From: RGIG3009 sp045578425
GTDB taxonomy: Bacteria > Bacillota > Clostridia > Oscillospirales > Acutalibacteraceae
Direction: 5' to 3'
NCBI GenBank assembly: GCA_045578425.1
Contig: JAZNKF010000065.1
Span: forward strand, 10,813 to 74,812
Length of the DNA stretch: 64,000 nucleotides
The translations under genes were made by a program, and so were the position numbers. Position 1 is the stretch's first letter. Every line of letters starts with the position of its first letter. Below are positions 1 through 8,179 of the stretch, piece by piece. A model generated the notes under the pieces. That model saw only the letters and a list, made by a program, of their open reading frames with translations. It made no database searches and was not told where the DNA came from.

Positions 1-1491
1 CGGGAATAAATCTACGGCATCCACAGCCACTGCATGAACAGAGCCGTAATTACGCACAACATCATGCCCCATGACTGCCACTCCTTGTTTTTGCAATTTG
101 AGCGACACAGCAGAAATGGCAGTTTGCAGGAAGAAAAGCATAAGAACCGGCATAGAAACGCAAACCATCAAGCAAAACAAAGTAATGGCAAAAATCCAAG
201 ACGGCAATCCGTTAACCAGTAAATAGATGACAGAAATGGTTGCTGCCAACGATAAAGAAAGCGGTAAATACCATTTCATCCACCCGCTGTTGGAAATAGA
301 ATCTTGCATATTCTTAAAAAAATCAGACACAAAATCAGTTTTTCGAGAATACGCAACATGCGGTACCCCCAGCGCTACCGCTGGGCGACCGATTTCTTCC
401 GCCAACAAAGCATCATCGATACATTTTGCCACCAACTTTTCGCCGCGGACGGTTGCTGCGGAAAAGTTACGACACGTTCTGTCATACGCCAAGCAACGGC
501 AAAGTTGCAACAACACCAAAGAAAAACCGGAAAGTGCGGTCAGCAACGGTGACGTTTTATCGGCAACGCCGGAAGTGTTAAAGAACTGCAACGCCGTATG
601 CAACAAGGTTATCGAAGAAGCCAGTGCAATGCCGCTTTCCACTGAAACCTTTCGTGAAAACAATTTAACAAAACCACTTTTTAACAAAGGAAAATTGATA
701 GCGCACAACGCTATGAACAAAATCGATTGAATCAGCAAATACGAAATCGGTTCCACCGTAACACCCGGCAAAGCCGATGAAACAACCGCCGAAACAAACA
801 AAACAATTTCCGTTACAACCGCAAGCAACAACATAGAGAAAGAACGGCGACGTTTGTCTACCAGTTTTTTGCGAAAATCGGCAACTTGTTCATAATCCGT
901 AAACTCGTCGCATTCTGCGACCTCTTCAAAAGACGGTTGCTCTGCTTCCCCACCGGACTCTTCCTCGTCAGGAAACCCTTGACTGTCAGCTTCAGCCGCT
1001 TCTTTTTCGTGTTGCTCTCGACGTTGTGAAAAATCTTGAATTTTTTCTTGGCGCAAACGCAAAAGAGCCGCCGCCTCATCCTCGCCGGTCACATCAGCCG
1101 TCGACGGAGCGTCAAATCCATCCAACTGTAATTGCGTAATCGGCATAGAGTCTTGTTCGTCGCTCATTTTTGTATCGTCCATTTCAATGACTTTTGTATC
1201 GTGCGACACCGAAATTTCGCAAGTATCTTCGAGCGGCTCTTCGCTTGCTACTTTTATAATTTCCAATTCGGTTTTTGTTTCCCCCGAAAAAGGACTTTCA
1301 ATCAAAAAGCGCGGTTCCTCTTTTGCTTCTTTACGCCGATGGAACAATCCGCCCCTTTTCTTTTTTACCGGTTCCTCTTCCGGTATTTCGAATTCCGGTT
1401 CCACCGCCAACACCGAAGGAAATTCCGTCGTTGTTGTCTGCTCTTCGGAATTTTCCAATTCGTTGATATGGGCATCTTTTTTTTCTTTCAT
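1..1491 (-). CDS. Degenerate P-type-ATPase-like membrane protein (partial, cut by window edge)
   Basis: The frame stays open to the window edge, giving 497 visible residues. ATG at 1491 follows a strong AGGAGG and lies 14 bases after the rlmB stop, so the two are probably cotranscribed. Residues 1-217 are acidic, rich in Lys and Glu, and probably disordered. Hydrophobic segments lie near 218-240, 251-270, 316-333, 409-428 and 433-457. The segment from VSMPVLML (445-452) through KLQKQGVAVM to HAVAVDAVDLF (486-496) has the spacing of P-type ATPases just before the phosphorylation site. Asp491 sits where the phosphorylated Asp is expected, but the following KTGT is replaced by AVDL. By family knowledge that should abolish phosphorylation, so I infer a pseudo-ATPase or a very divergent relative. 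The C-terminal half is not visible. Confidence 0.72.
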   Translation of the reverse strand, partial: MKEKKDAHINELENSEEQTTTTEFPSVLAVEPEFEIPEEEPVKKKRGGLFHRRKEAKEEPRFLIESPFSGETKTELEIIKVASEEPLEDTCEISVSHDTKVIEMDDTKMSDEQDSMPITQLQLDGFDAPSTADVTGEDEAAALLRLRQEKIQDFSQRREQHEKEAAEADSQGFPDEEESGGEAEQPSFEEVAECDEFTDYEQVADFRKKLVDKRRRSFSMLLLAVVTEIVLFVSAVVSSALPGVTVEPISYLLIQSILFIALCAINFPLLKSGFVKLFSRKVSVESGIALASSITLLHTALQFFNTSGVADKTSPLLTALSGFSLVLLQLCRCLAYDRTCRNFSAATVRGEKLVAKCIDDALLAEEIGRPAVALGVPHVAYSRKTDFVSDFFKNMQDSISNSGWMKWYLPLSLSLAATISVIYLLVNGLPSWIFAITLFCLMVCVSMPVLMLFFLQTAISAVSLKLQKQGVAVMGHDVVRNYGSVHAVAVDAVDLFP

Positions 1492-1504
1492 GATTTCGCC
1501 CCTC

Positions 1505-2275
1505 CTATCTGCGAAGATCCAGCCGTTGCCGAACCACTTCATACATCATAATACCGCAGGCTACCGAAGCATTCAAAGAATTGATTTTGCCCTGCATCGG
1601 TAAAGAAATAATCCCGTCACATTGTTCTTTGACCAAACGACTCATACCGTGTCCTTCGGAGCCGACCACCAAAGCAATCGGACCGGACAGGTCGGTTTGA
1701 CACCACGAGGTACCATCCATGTCCAAGCCATACACCCAAAGTCCGCGTTTTTTGAGTTGTTTTAAGGTGTCGGTAATGTTCGAGACACGCACTACCGGCA
1801 TATACTCCACCGCACCTGCCGATGTTTTGTAAACGGTAGAAGTCAGCCCTACTGCACGTCGTTTGGGAATAATGACACCGTGGCACCCCGCGGCCTCCGC
1901 GCTGCGGATAACGGCACCCAGGTTATGCGCATCTTCCAATTCATCACATACAATCACAAACGGTGGCTGACCTGACGCGGCTGCTTTTTCAAAAACGTCT
2001 TCCAAAGAAGCATATTCTTTACACGCCGCAAACGCTATCACACCTTGGTGATTATTGCCGCCCAAAGAATTAAGCTTGCGAATATCGGTTTCTTTGATAG
2101 GAATGCCGTTTTCGCGGCACAATGCGCAAATCACGCCCAAGCTGCCGCCGCGTTCACCCTTGGCGATCCAAACACTATCCAAACTGCGTCCGGAACGAAG
2201 AGCTTCCAGCACTGCGTTTCGACCAATGATACAATCTTCTGCCGAACGGCGTTCTACAGAAAGCGGTTGCTCCAT
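1505..2275 (-). CDS. rlmB: 23S rRNA (guanosine-2'-O-)-methyltransferase RlmB, SpoU/TrmH family
   Basis: This 256-residue SPOUT methyltransferase is expected to 2'-O-methylate G2251 of 23S rRNA using S-adenosylmethionine. An N-terminal substrate-binding domain (about 10-90) precedes the catalytic knot, where the three SpoU motifs are clear: motif 1 around ELEDAHNLGAVIRSAEA, motif 2 VVGSEGHGMSRL, and motif 3 ISLPMQGKINSLNASVA. Length is usual for the family. In many Firmicutes rlmB lies just upstream of sigH. Here a sigH-like gene is 4 kb away with unrelated genes between, which suggests a rearranged version of that neighbourhood. The next gene downstream is the P-type-ATPase-like frame. Confidence 0.93.
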   Translation of the reverse strand: MEQPLSVERRSAEDCIIGRNAVLEALRSGRSLDSVWIAKGERGGSLGVICALCRENGIPIKETDIRKLNSLGGNNHQGVIAFAACKEYASLEDVFEKAAASGQPPFVIVCDELEDAHNLGAVIRSAEAAGCHGVIIPKRRAVGLTSTVYKTSAGAVEYMPVVRVSNITDTLKQLKKRGLWVYGLDMDGTSWCQTDLSGPIALVVGSEGHGMSRLVKEQCDGIISLPMQGKINSLNASVACGIMMYEVVRQRLDLRR

Positions 2276-2376
2276 CGTTACAAAACCTCACAATTTCCCA
2301 ATATAGAGTTATTGTAACACATCTTTTTAAAAAAAGAAAGGGTTTGTTTTTATCTTAGTTAATATTTTTTAGAAAC

Positions 2377-2405
2377 TGGACACAACCTTGTTTTTATGAT
2401 ACACT
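2377..2405 (+). promoter_or_regulatory. Possible sigma-A promoter for the SDR gene
   Basis: TGGACA (2377-2382), a 17-base spacer and TACACT (2400-2405) lie just upstream of the SDR gene at 2442. The match is moderate. Confidence 0.4.
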
Positions 2406-2441
2406 TTGATTGGTTTAAAAATCCGCAAAGGAGAGTTAATC

Positions 2442-3200
2442 ATGAATGTAGCCGTTATCACCGGTGCCTCGTCAGGACTGGGAATGGAATATGCCAAACA
2501 AGTAGCTTTATTATCAGATGTAGAAGAAATTTGGCTGATTGCCCGTAGTACGGAAAAACTGGTTCAATTAGCCCATTCTTTACCGAACAAAAAGTGCCGC
2601 ACGCTTACGTGGGATTTGCAAAGTGAAGAAAGTTTTGCGGAATATCGACGCTTGTTGGAAGAAGAAAAACCAATCGTTCGTTTGCTGATAAACAATGCCG
2701 GTTTTGGCAAATTGGGAAACGTGTCCGAACTGAACCCCGTAGACCAAGCCGGTATGGTTGACCTAAATTGCCGTGCCCTTACTCTATTCACTGCACTGAC
2801 TTTACCGTATATGGCGGCAGGAAGCGGAATTCTTAACGTTTCTTCGATTGCCTCCTTTGCGCCCACCCCGCGCATGACGGTTTATTCCGCCACCAAAGCG
2901 TACGTTGCCGCTTTTTCCAAAGGATTACGCGAAGAATTACGCCCCCGCCGTATCAACGTGCTAACCGTGTGTCCGGGACCCATGGCAACACCGTTTTTGG
3001 AAACTGCCAAAATTATCGGTGCCGACTCCCCCGCTTTTGAAAACCTTCCGTACTGTCAACCAAAACAAGTTGCTGTTCGTTCTTTGCAGCGCTTGCTTCA
3101 CAAAAAAGGGTGGTATACCAACCGTTTTATTTACAAGCTGTACCGTGTGTTAGCCAAATTATTGCCGCACAACCTTGTCATGAAATTCAGCAAAACCTAA
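2442..3200 (+). CDS. Short-chain dehydrogenase/reductase (classical SDR)
   Basis: A 252-residue NAD(P)-dependent oxidoreductase of the classical SDR fold. The Rossmann glycine motif TGASSGLG is at residues 7-14, NNAG at 84-87, the catalytic Ser at about 134-135, and YSATK at 148-152 supplies Tyr148 and Lys152. The C-terminal 50 residues are basic and hydrophobic (RFIYKLYRVLAKLLP), which may hold the protein at the membrane. I chose ATG 2442 because AAAGGAGAG stands just before it; an in-frame ATG at 2406 lacks a ribosome site. The gene is monocistronic with a terminator after it. Its substrate cannot be told from the sequence; lipid or keto-acyl substrates would be typical for this subgroup. 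Confidence 0.88.
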   Translation: MNVAVITGASSGLGMEYAKQVALLSDVEEIWLIARSTEKLVQLAHSLPNKKCRTLTWDLQSEESFAEYRRLLEEEKPIVRLLINNAGFGKLGNVSELNPVDQAGMVDLNCRALTLFTALTLPYMAAGSGILNVSSIASFAPTPRMTVYSATKAYVAAFSKGLREELRPRRINVLTVCPGPMATPFLETAKIIGADSPAFENLPYCQPKQVAVRSLQRLLHKKGWYTNRFIYKLYRVLAKLLPHNLVMKFSKT

Positions 3201-3238
3201 AAAAAAGAACGCTGCGATTTTTCACAGCGTTCTTTTTT
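3201..3238. terminator. Bidirectional rho-independent terminator
   Basis: GAACGCTG (3207-3214) pairs with CAGCGTTC (3225-3232), flanked by an A-run and a T-run. It serves the convergent SDR and M23 peptidase genes. Confidence 0.85.
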
Positions 3239-3280
3239 GCCCTTCTGACCGACCGTTATCTAACGGGTTCCGAGGGCAGG

Positions 3281-4006
3281 TTATTTGTTTTGTGTGGTAA
3301 CCGTCGGTATCGTCACCGTCTCCCCTTGCAACAATGTCAATGGGTCTAAATACTTTCCGTTTACTAAAATTTCCAAATGCATGTGCGAAGCATCTTTGAT
3401 TTCCGATGGGACAGCCGATACTTTACCAATAATGTCTCCGACCTTTACCGTATCCCCTACCTTGACTCCTTGTGCGGTCACACCGCAATAGCGTGAAATA
3501 CGTTTGCTGCCGTGGTCAATTTCAACCACGTCACCCCACAGCGTATCTTTGGTGATGGTTTTTATTATTCCGTCTGCCACGGCTTTTACCGACTGGTTTT
3601 CTTTCGCTTCAAAATCCACACCGTTATGGGTGCGCCATTCACCGAGTGTTTCGGAATATTGGTGCGTTTCACTGTAAGAACGCAACACCCGATTTGAAAC
3701 AGGCAACACAAACAAGTCTTTCGATTGTGTTGTTGTGGGTACCGTTGTCGGTACTGTAGTAACCGTAGTGCGGTCATCGGGAACGTTGGTGGCGGGAATC
3801 ACCACTTGTTGTACCGCGGAGGTTGTGGTAACCACCGAACTACTTGTGGTACTTTGCGGGGCTTCGGGTATATCCTTTGGCAACGTTCCTACAACCGTGG
3901 TTACAATCGCGCCGCAAACAGCTATCATACAGGCAGCTAATACCCAATAAAAAACTTTTGGACTTTTCTTTTCTTCCGTTTCCGGCTCAAAATCTGGATA
4001 GTTCAT
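3281..4006 (-). CDS. Membrane-anchored M23 (LytM) endopeptidase, possibly SpoIIQ-like
   Basis: The 241-residue protein has a short cytoplasmic tail, one transmembrane helix at about 18-40, a Ser/Thr/Val/Pro-rich linker (45-95), and a C-terminal LytM domain (about 105-230). The zinc ligands look intact: H127 and D131 in HNGVDF, and H208/H210 in HMHLE. The active site would face the cell wall or the intermembrane space of a forespore. Start ATG 4006 follows AAGGAGG; an upstream in-frame start at 4060 lacks one. This layout resembles clostridial SpoIIQ, which keeps the catalytic His unlike the Bacillus protein, but no spoIID neighbour is present, so a general cell-wall endopeptidase is equally possible. 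Confidence 0.85.
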   Translation of the reverse strand: MNYPDFEPETEEKKSPKVFYWVLAACMIAVCGAIVTTVVGTLPKDIPEAPQSTTSSSVVTTTSAVQQVVIPATNVPDDRTTVTTVPTTVPTTTQSKDLFVLPVSNRVLRSYSETHQYSETLGEWRTHNGVDFEAKENQSVKAVADGIIKTITKDTLWGDVVEIDHGSKRISRYCGVTAQGVKVGDTVKVGDIIGKVSAVPSEIKDASHMHLEILVNGKYLDPLTLLQGETVTIPTVTTQNK

Positions 4007-4157
4007 ATCAATTCCTCCTTGTTCGCTTATAGTTTTCACGCGAACCGGGAATTTATACAAAAAACAAAAGAAATCTCAAATAAAGACTTTATTTGTTCAT
4101 ATTTTCATGATAGAATTTACGGTGATTTTTAAATTATGAAAGTTATGGAATGGTTAC

Positions 4158-4934
4158 ATGAATACTCACGGTTTTTCAAAAATATGTTTTATCATCATAC
4201 GCGGTCTTGTCAAGTTTTTTTATCCCAAAATAACCGTAGAGGGATTGGAAAACATCACGGAAGGACCGTGCATTTTAGTGGGAAACCACACGCAAATGAA
4301 CGGCCCCATTTGCGGCGAACTGTATCTGCCCGCCAACAGTGTGACCTGGTGTTCCTGGCAAATGATGCATTTAAAACAAGTCCCTGCTTACGCATACTCG
4401 GATTTTTGGAGTAACAAGCCGCGCTATACACGCTGGTTTTACAAGCTTTTATCCTATCTCATTGCCCCGCTCTCCGTTTGCGTTTTCAATAACGCCCGCA
4501 CCATCCCCGTATATCACGACAGTCGATTACTAACCACTTTTCGGTTGACCGTTAACGCGCTGAAAAACGAAAAAACCGTGTTGATTTTTCCCGAACACTA
4601 CCAACCTCACAATCATATTATTAACGATTTTCAAGATAAATTCATTGATATTGCCAAAACCTACCACAAACGCAGCGGAAAATCGGTCAAGTTTGTTCCG
4701 CTTTATATTGCTCCCACTCTCAAAAAAATGATTATTGGGAAACCGATAACCTTTGACCCTTCCGCTCTCATTCAAGAAGAGCGAAGACGTATTTGCACTT
4801 ATTTAATGGATGAAATCACCGCCATTGCAGAAAGTCTACCCTTACATACTGTCGTCCCTTATGCCAATCTTCCCAAGCGACTTTACAAAACCAACCGAAT
4901 CACGGAGGTGTCACGTGAAAAAACCAACCGTTGA
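4158..4934 (+). CDS. PlsC-type 1-acylglycerol-3-phosphate acyltransferase-like protein
   Basis: A 258-residue protein with the PlsC/LPLAT pattern. VGNHTQMNG (41-49) corresponds to the NHX4D active-site motif, but Gly49 replaces the usual Asp. FPEHYQP corresponds to the FPEG substrate-binding motif, again altered. A hydrophobic stretch lies near 90-105. Together these place it in a divergent acyltransferase branch whose acyl donor and acceptor are unknown; loss of the Asp makes canonical activity doubtful. It overlaps the next gene, a PAP2-family enzyme, by 20 bases, so the two are probably translated together and act on membrane lipids. No strong ribosome site is seen before the ATG. Confidence 0.72.
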   Translation: MNTHGFSKICFIIIRGLVKFFYPKITVEGLENITEGPCILVGNHTQMNGPICGELYLPANSVTWCSWQMMHLKQVPAYAYSDFWSNKPRYTRWFYKLLSYLIAPLSVCVFNNARTIPVYHDSRLLTTFRLTVNALKNEKTVLIFPEHYQPHNHIINDFQDKFIDIAKTYHKRSGKSVKFVPLYIAPTLKKMIIGKPITFDPSALIQEERRRICTYLMDEITAIAESLPLHTVVPYANLPKRLYKTNRITEVSREKTNR

Positions 4935-5595
4935 TTACCGACGTTTACGTCCCAATACCATCACTTCACCCGAATACAACCATTTACTGTGGCTACTTGG
5001 CTGGGTGGGATATTTTCTGTTATATTTCCTTACAGAAAATTTGATTCCCGCATCACGTTGTTTTGTCGTACACAGTCCACTTGATGAGCGCATTCCTTTT
5101 TGCGAATGGTTTGTTATTCCGTATGTCGGTTGGTATTTGCTGATTGTGGTTTCTCTGCTATATTTTGCACTGTACAACCCGCAAAATTTTAAGAATTTGC
5201 AAAAATACATTATCATCACGCAAGCCATTGCCATGGTCTGTTACATTGTTTTTCCCACGCGACAAGACCTACGCCCCGTTGAATTCCCGCGCGTGAATCT
5301 ACTGACAGATATTTTACAAGTCATCTATACGTTCGATACCAACACCGGCGTTTGTCCCTCCTTACATGTGGCGTACTCGTTAGGCATTGCTTCCACCTGG
5401 CTGCGTGAAAAATCTGCTTCCAAAACCGCTAAAACTTTTGTCGTTATTGCTGTTGCTTTGGTTTGTCTTTCGGTTGCGTTTGTCAAACAACATTCTGTAG
5501 TAGATATCTATGCCGCCATACCCGTTTGTGCACTGGCTGAGTTTTTTGTATTCATACGCCCAAAACTTATCAAACGGCGCTCTTGCAAATCATAA
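4915..5595 (+). CDS. PAP2-family membrane phosphatase/phosphotransferase (Aur1/Ipt1-like branch)
   Basis: A 226-residue polytopic membrane protein. It contains CPSLHVAYSLG and, later, KQHSVVDIYAA, the two conserved His motifs of the PAP2_3/inositolphosphotransferase branch. About six hydrophobic segments are visible. I chose GTG 4915 because GGAGGTG lies at 4904-4910; the longer ATG frame would start deep inside the upstream acyltransferase gene. Family members move or remove phosphate-linked head groups on lipids or polyprenols at the membrane. Translational coupling with the PlsC-like gene suggests a joint role in lipid remodelling; the exact substrate is unknown. Confidence 0.82.
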   Translation: MKKPTVDYRRLRPNTITSPEYNHLLWLLGWVGYFLLYFLTENLIPASRCFVVHSPLDERIPFCEWFVIPYVGWYLLIVVSLLYFALYNPQNFKNLQKYIIITQAIAMVCYIVFPTRQDLRPVEFPRVNLLTDILQVIYTFDTNTGVCPSLHVAYSLGIASTWLREKSASKTAKTFVVIAVALVCLSVAFVKQHSVVDIYAAIPVCALAEFFVFIRPKLIKRRSCKS

Positions 5596-5606
5596 TAAAA
5601 AAGAAA

Positions 5607-5630
5607 AGCAGACCGATGTTTCGGTCTGCT
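5607..5630 (-). terminator. Rho-independent terminator
   Basis: AGCAGACCGA (5607-5616) pairs with TCGGTCTGCT (5621-5630). Read on the minus strand a T-rich tract follows, ending the zinc-ribbon transcript; it also sits just after the plus-strand PAP2 gene. Confidence 0.8.
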
Positions 5631-5661
5631 TACTCTTTAGTTCACCAAATTCTAAAAAGAA

Positions 5662-5940
5662 TCAGTTCTCGCCTCTCATGCTTGCAAAGCATTCGCTGCA
5701 ATACACAGGGCGGTCTTCACGGGGTTTGAAAGGCACTTTTGCTTCTTTACCGCAGTTAGCGCAAATCGCATCGTGCATTTCTCTTTCGGGTTTCGCTGCG
5801 TTCTTACGAGCGTCGCGGCAAGCTTTGCAGCGTTGCGGCTCATTCACAAAGCCTTTTTCCGCATAAAATTCTTGTTCACCGGCGGTGAACACAAATTCTG
5901 CGCCGCATTCCTTGCAGACCAAAGTCTTGTCTTCGTACAT
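5662..5940 (-). CDS. Small double zinc-ribbon protein
   Basis: A 92-residue protein with four Cys pairs: CKECG near 9-13, CKACR near 38-42, CANCG near 60-64 and CSECF near 81-85. This is the layout of the zinc-ribbon (zf-trcl-like) plus CxxC-CxxC proteins common in Clostridia. AAAGCGAGG precedes the ATG. It lies downstream of sigH on the same strand. Its function is not known; such proteins may bind nucleic acid or act as adaptor modules. No signal peptide is present, so it is cytoplasmic. Confidence 0.85.
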   Translation of the reverse strand: MYEDKTLVCKECGAEFVFTAGEQEFYAEKGFVNEPQRCKACRDARKNAAKPEREMHDAICANCGKEAKVPFKPREDRPVYCSECFASMRGEN

Positions 5941-5975
5941 TTGTTTTACCTCGCTTTAAGATATAATGATTATTT

Positions 5976-6040
5976 TGCCCTGCGACGGATTCGGACCGAC
6001 ACCTTTGAAAAACAACGCTCTGACTTAAGCTACCCGGGCA
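5976..6040 (-). other. tRNA-like sequence, probably a degenerate tRNA relic
   Basis: Read on the minus strand, these 65 bases begin TGCCC and end GGGCA, which pair. They contain TAGC then a GCTT/GAGC arm like a D arm, and GGTCCGAATCC, one base away from a canonical T loop. The D loop lacks GG, the T stem has a mismatch, and the anticodon region is about 6 bases too short with only wobble pairs. I infer a decayed or chimeric tRNA rather than a working one. It lies between sigH and the zinc-ribbon gene, transcribed with them. Confidence 0.35.
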
Positions 6041-6071
6041 TATCTGTAAACGGCAATGCCGTTTGCAACCT

Positions 6072-6653
6072 TTATTCAACCACCTTGCGCCGAACACGTT
6101 GCAAGGCATTGTCCACCGCTTTTTCGGTAATGGACAATTTGGCGGCAATCTCACGGTAAGAATAGGCACCAATGTGCAACATAAGCACTTGATATTCCCG
6201 TTCTGTCAATTGCGCTTGCAACCGTTGCTGCAATAATTGCCACTCTTCGCGGCGAATCAGCACCGTTTCCGGCTCTTCTGCCGCCAGTTCGGGAAAAGAA
6301 TCCATCCGTCCCTCTTCGTTTGGCAAAACCTCTTGGCGGTTATCACCACCCGACAAGCGGCGTACCACCGAAAGCATACGATTACGTATACACACACCGG
6401 CATAGGTACGAAAGGAAGCACCGCCACCGCTATGGTATGTTTGCACCGCCGACAGCAGTCCAAGCAATCCCTCTTGTAGCAAATCTTCCGGTTCGGCGCC
6501 GTATTGGCGGTATTTTTGGGATAACTGTTGCAAAACCGGTGAAAAACGCGACACCAATTGCGAAAACGCTTCGTGATTATTTTCACGAGCGGCAAAAACA
6601 AGTTCGTCATCGGTCAAAGGGTTTGGACAAGTTTGTGCCGAAACATCATACAA
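6072..6653 (-). CDS. sigH: RNA polymerase sigma factor, sigma-H (Spo0H)-like
   Basis: The 193-residue protein has region 2 (about 20-90, with DLLQEGLLGLLSAV and a FRTYAGVCIRNR segment) and a C-terminal region 4 helix-turn-helix (about 145-190). SYREIAAKL and KAVDNALQRVRRK closely resemble SigH of Bacillus. In spore formers this factor drives entry into stationary phase and sporulation. The start is TTG at 6653: GAGGTG lies 7 bases before it and there is no nearby ATG. A well-placed promoter lies upstream. Proximity to rlmB recalls the usual rlmB-sigH order of Firmicutes. A different sigma-70-type group with the same architecture cannot be excluded. Confidence 0.85.
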   Translation of the reverse strand: MYDVSAQTCPNPLTDDELVFAARENNHEAFSQLVSRFSPVLQQLSQKYRQYGAEPEDLLQEGLLGLLSAVQTYHSGGGASFRTYAGVCIRNRMLSVVRRLSGGDNRQEVLPNEEGRMDSFPELAAEEPETVLIRREEWQLLQQRLQAQLTEREYQVLMLHIGAYSYREIAAKLSITEKAVDNALQRVRRKVVE

Positions 6654-6703
6654 CGCCTATCACCTCAACCGTTATAACAGCGCACAACTCGCAACTAGTG
6701 TAC

Positions 6704-6732
6704 AGTATAGCGCAACCCTTTTGAAAAGTCAA
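6704..6732 (-). promoter_or_regulatory. Sigma-A-type promoter for sigH
   Basis: On the minus strand TTGACT (6727-6732), a 17-base spacer and TATACT (6704-6709) lie about 50 bases upstream of the TTG start. Confidence 0.7.
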
Positions 6733-6815
6733 CAGTTTTTTTAAAAAAATTATTCAACTTGCAAAAAAAGCATCAAAAATTGTCAAAAAATTTCTATTTT
6801 TTGCATAATTTAGCG

Positions 6816-6847
6816 ACAAAAACAGCGGAGTGACATCCACTCCGCTG
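6816..6847 (-). terminator. Rho-independent terminator
   Basis: CAGCGGAGTG (6823-6832) pairs with CACTCCGCTG (6838-6847); on the minus strand a T-run follows. It ends the SLC13/ArsB-type transporter gene. Confidence 0.85.
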
Positions 6848-6857
6848 ATCGTGATTT

Positions 6858-7961
6858 TTATAAAAACAGTTTTGCGGCAAGGGTCATAATGACAAGGAAT
6901 ATCGTGTTTGCCGCTGTGAAAAGAGCAAGATATTTTTTGGTTTGTTCGGGATGTAGCAGTTTGAATTCATTAAATGTTATCAAGCTCGCCAGCGAAGCAA
7001 TCAAGGTTCCCGTACCGCCAATGTTCACGCCAAGCAGCAAAGCAGCATAATCATTTGTAAATCGTGAAAGCAAAATCGCCGATGGTACATTACTGATAAA
7101 TTGACAGGACAGCACCGAAACGAGCAAGGTGTCTTTCTCCAACAAAGAGGAAATCAGATGGTTGACCGCATCCATTCTTGCCAAGTTGCCGGCAAATATG
7201 AAGAAAAAGAAAAACGTACCGAGCAAAGCATAGTCCACCATCAACAGAGAGTCACGGTCAACAAAGAAAAGGATGATAGGAATAACGATTAACCCTGCCA
7301 TAAAGGGTATCATTCTGAAAACAATCAGAATCGAAACCGCAAACAAAATGAGATAAAGGACGGTTTTTTTGGCATCCAGTTTTTCGCCAAATTCCTCGTC
7401 AATGGTAAAGCGAATGGGTTTTACGGGGAAACACGCCAGTGCCAACAACGAAATTGCCAACAAAAAGGCGGGTAGCATAATTGCGCAAAACTCGCCTGTA
7501 GGAATGTGAAAAAAGGAATACAAATACAAGTTCTGTGGATTGCCAAACGGCGTGAGCATGCCGCCCAAATTGGCCGCTATGTTTTGCAACACAAACAAAT
7601 ATGCCATGTATTTTTCTTGCTTTGTGACCGAGAGAGCAAAATATCCCAGCGGTAAAAAGGTGATGAGCGCCATGTCGTTGGCAATAATCATGGAACCGAT
7701 AAAGGTAATGGTTATCAGCAATAAAAACAGTGCACGCATATTTCCTGCCATGGTCACCAGTTTGCGCGCCAAAATGGTAAAAAACTTGATGTTTCGCAGT
7801 GCGCAAACCACCGCCAATGTCAAGAACAAACACGAAAGGGTTTTCCAATCAAAATATCCCAAATATTCCGCATCGGGAGGTACCAAAAAACACGTAACGA
7901 CAGCCGCCAGTGCCGCGATGCAAAATACCACGTTTTTCTTTATAAACCGTAACGCTTTCAT
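6858..7961 (-). CDS. Ion-transporter superfamily (SLC13/ArsB/NhaD-like) secondary transporter
   Basis: A 367-residue membrane protein with about ten hydrophobic helices. Each half carries one of the paired re-entrant motifs typical of this superfamily: GGMLTPFGNPQN in the first half and NIGGTGTLIASLAS in the second. Members carry citrate and other carboxylates, arsenite, or exchange sodium for protons. The protein is somewhat shorter than usual SLC13 proteins (450-550 residues) and closer to compact ArsB-like forms. No arsenic operon genes are nearby, so the substrate stays open. It stands alone with its own terminator. Confidence 0.82.
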   Translation of the reverse strand: MKALRFIKKNVVFCIAALAAVVTCFLVPPDAEYLGYFDWKTLSCLFLTLAVVCALRNIKFFTILARKLVTMAGNMRALFLLLITITFIGSMIIANDMALITFLPLGYFALSVTKQEKYMAYLFVLQNIAANLGGMLTPFGNPQNLYLYSFFHIPTGEFCAIMLPAFLLAISLLALACFPVKPIRFTIDEEFGEKLDAKKTVLYLILFAVSILIVFRMIPFMAGLIVIPIILFFVDRDSLLMVDYALLGTFFFFFIFAGNLARMDAVNHLISSLLEKDTLLVSVLSCQFISNVPSAILLSRFTNDYAALLLGVNIGGTGTLIASLASLITFNEFKLLHPEQTKKYLALFTAANTIFLVIMTLAAKLFL

Positions 7962-8119
7962 TGTATCACCGTTCTACATTCCAAAGTTTTTTAAAGACAA
8001 ATCATTATAGTACAAAAGAAAAAGTGTGTCAACACAAACGCTTGGAATTAAATGTTCCAAAGTAGTAATGCCGTTTGATTTTTCATCTTTACCTTGGAGA
8101 TTGATTTTTTGGTTTTTTC

Positions 8120-8147
8120 TTGACTTTTTTCACAAACATGGTAGTAT
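8120..8147 (+). promoter_or_regulatory. Probable sigma-A promoter for the DUF975 gene
   Basis: TTGACT (8120-8125), a 16-base spacer and TAGTAT (8142-8147) lie 32 bases before the ATG at 8180. Confidence 0.55.
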
Positions 8148-8179
8148 TACTCTAACAAAGAAATAAAGGAGACCGTGTA

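Noticed and set aside
227..730. Long plus-strand frames over the first 1.6 kb
   Set aside because: They lie antisense to the minus-strand ATPase-like frame, which has a strong ribosome site, coherent transmembrane segments and no stop.
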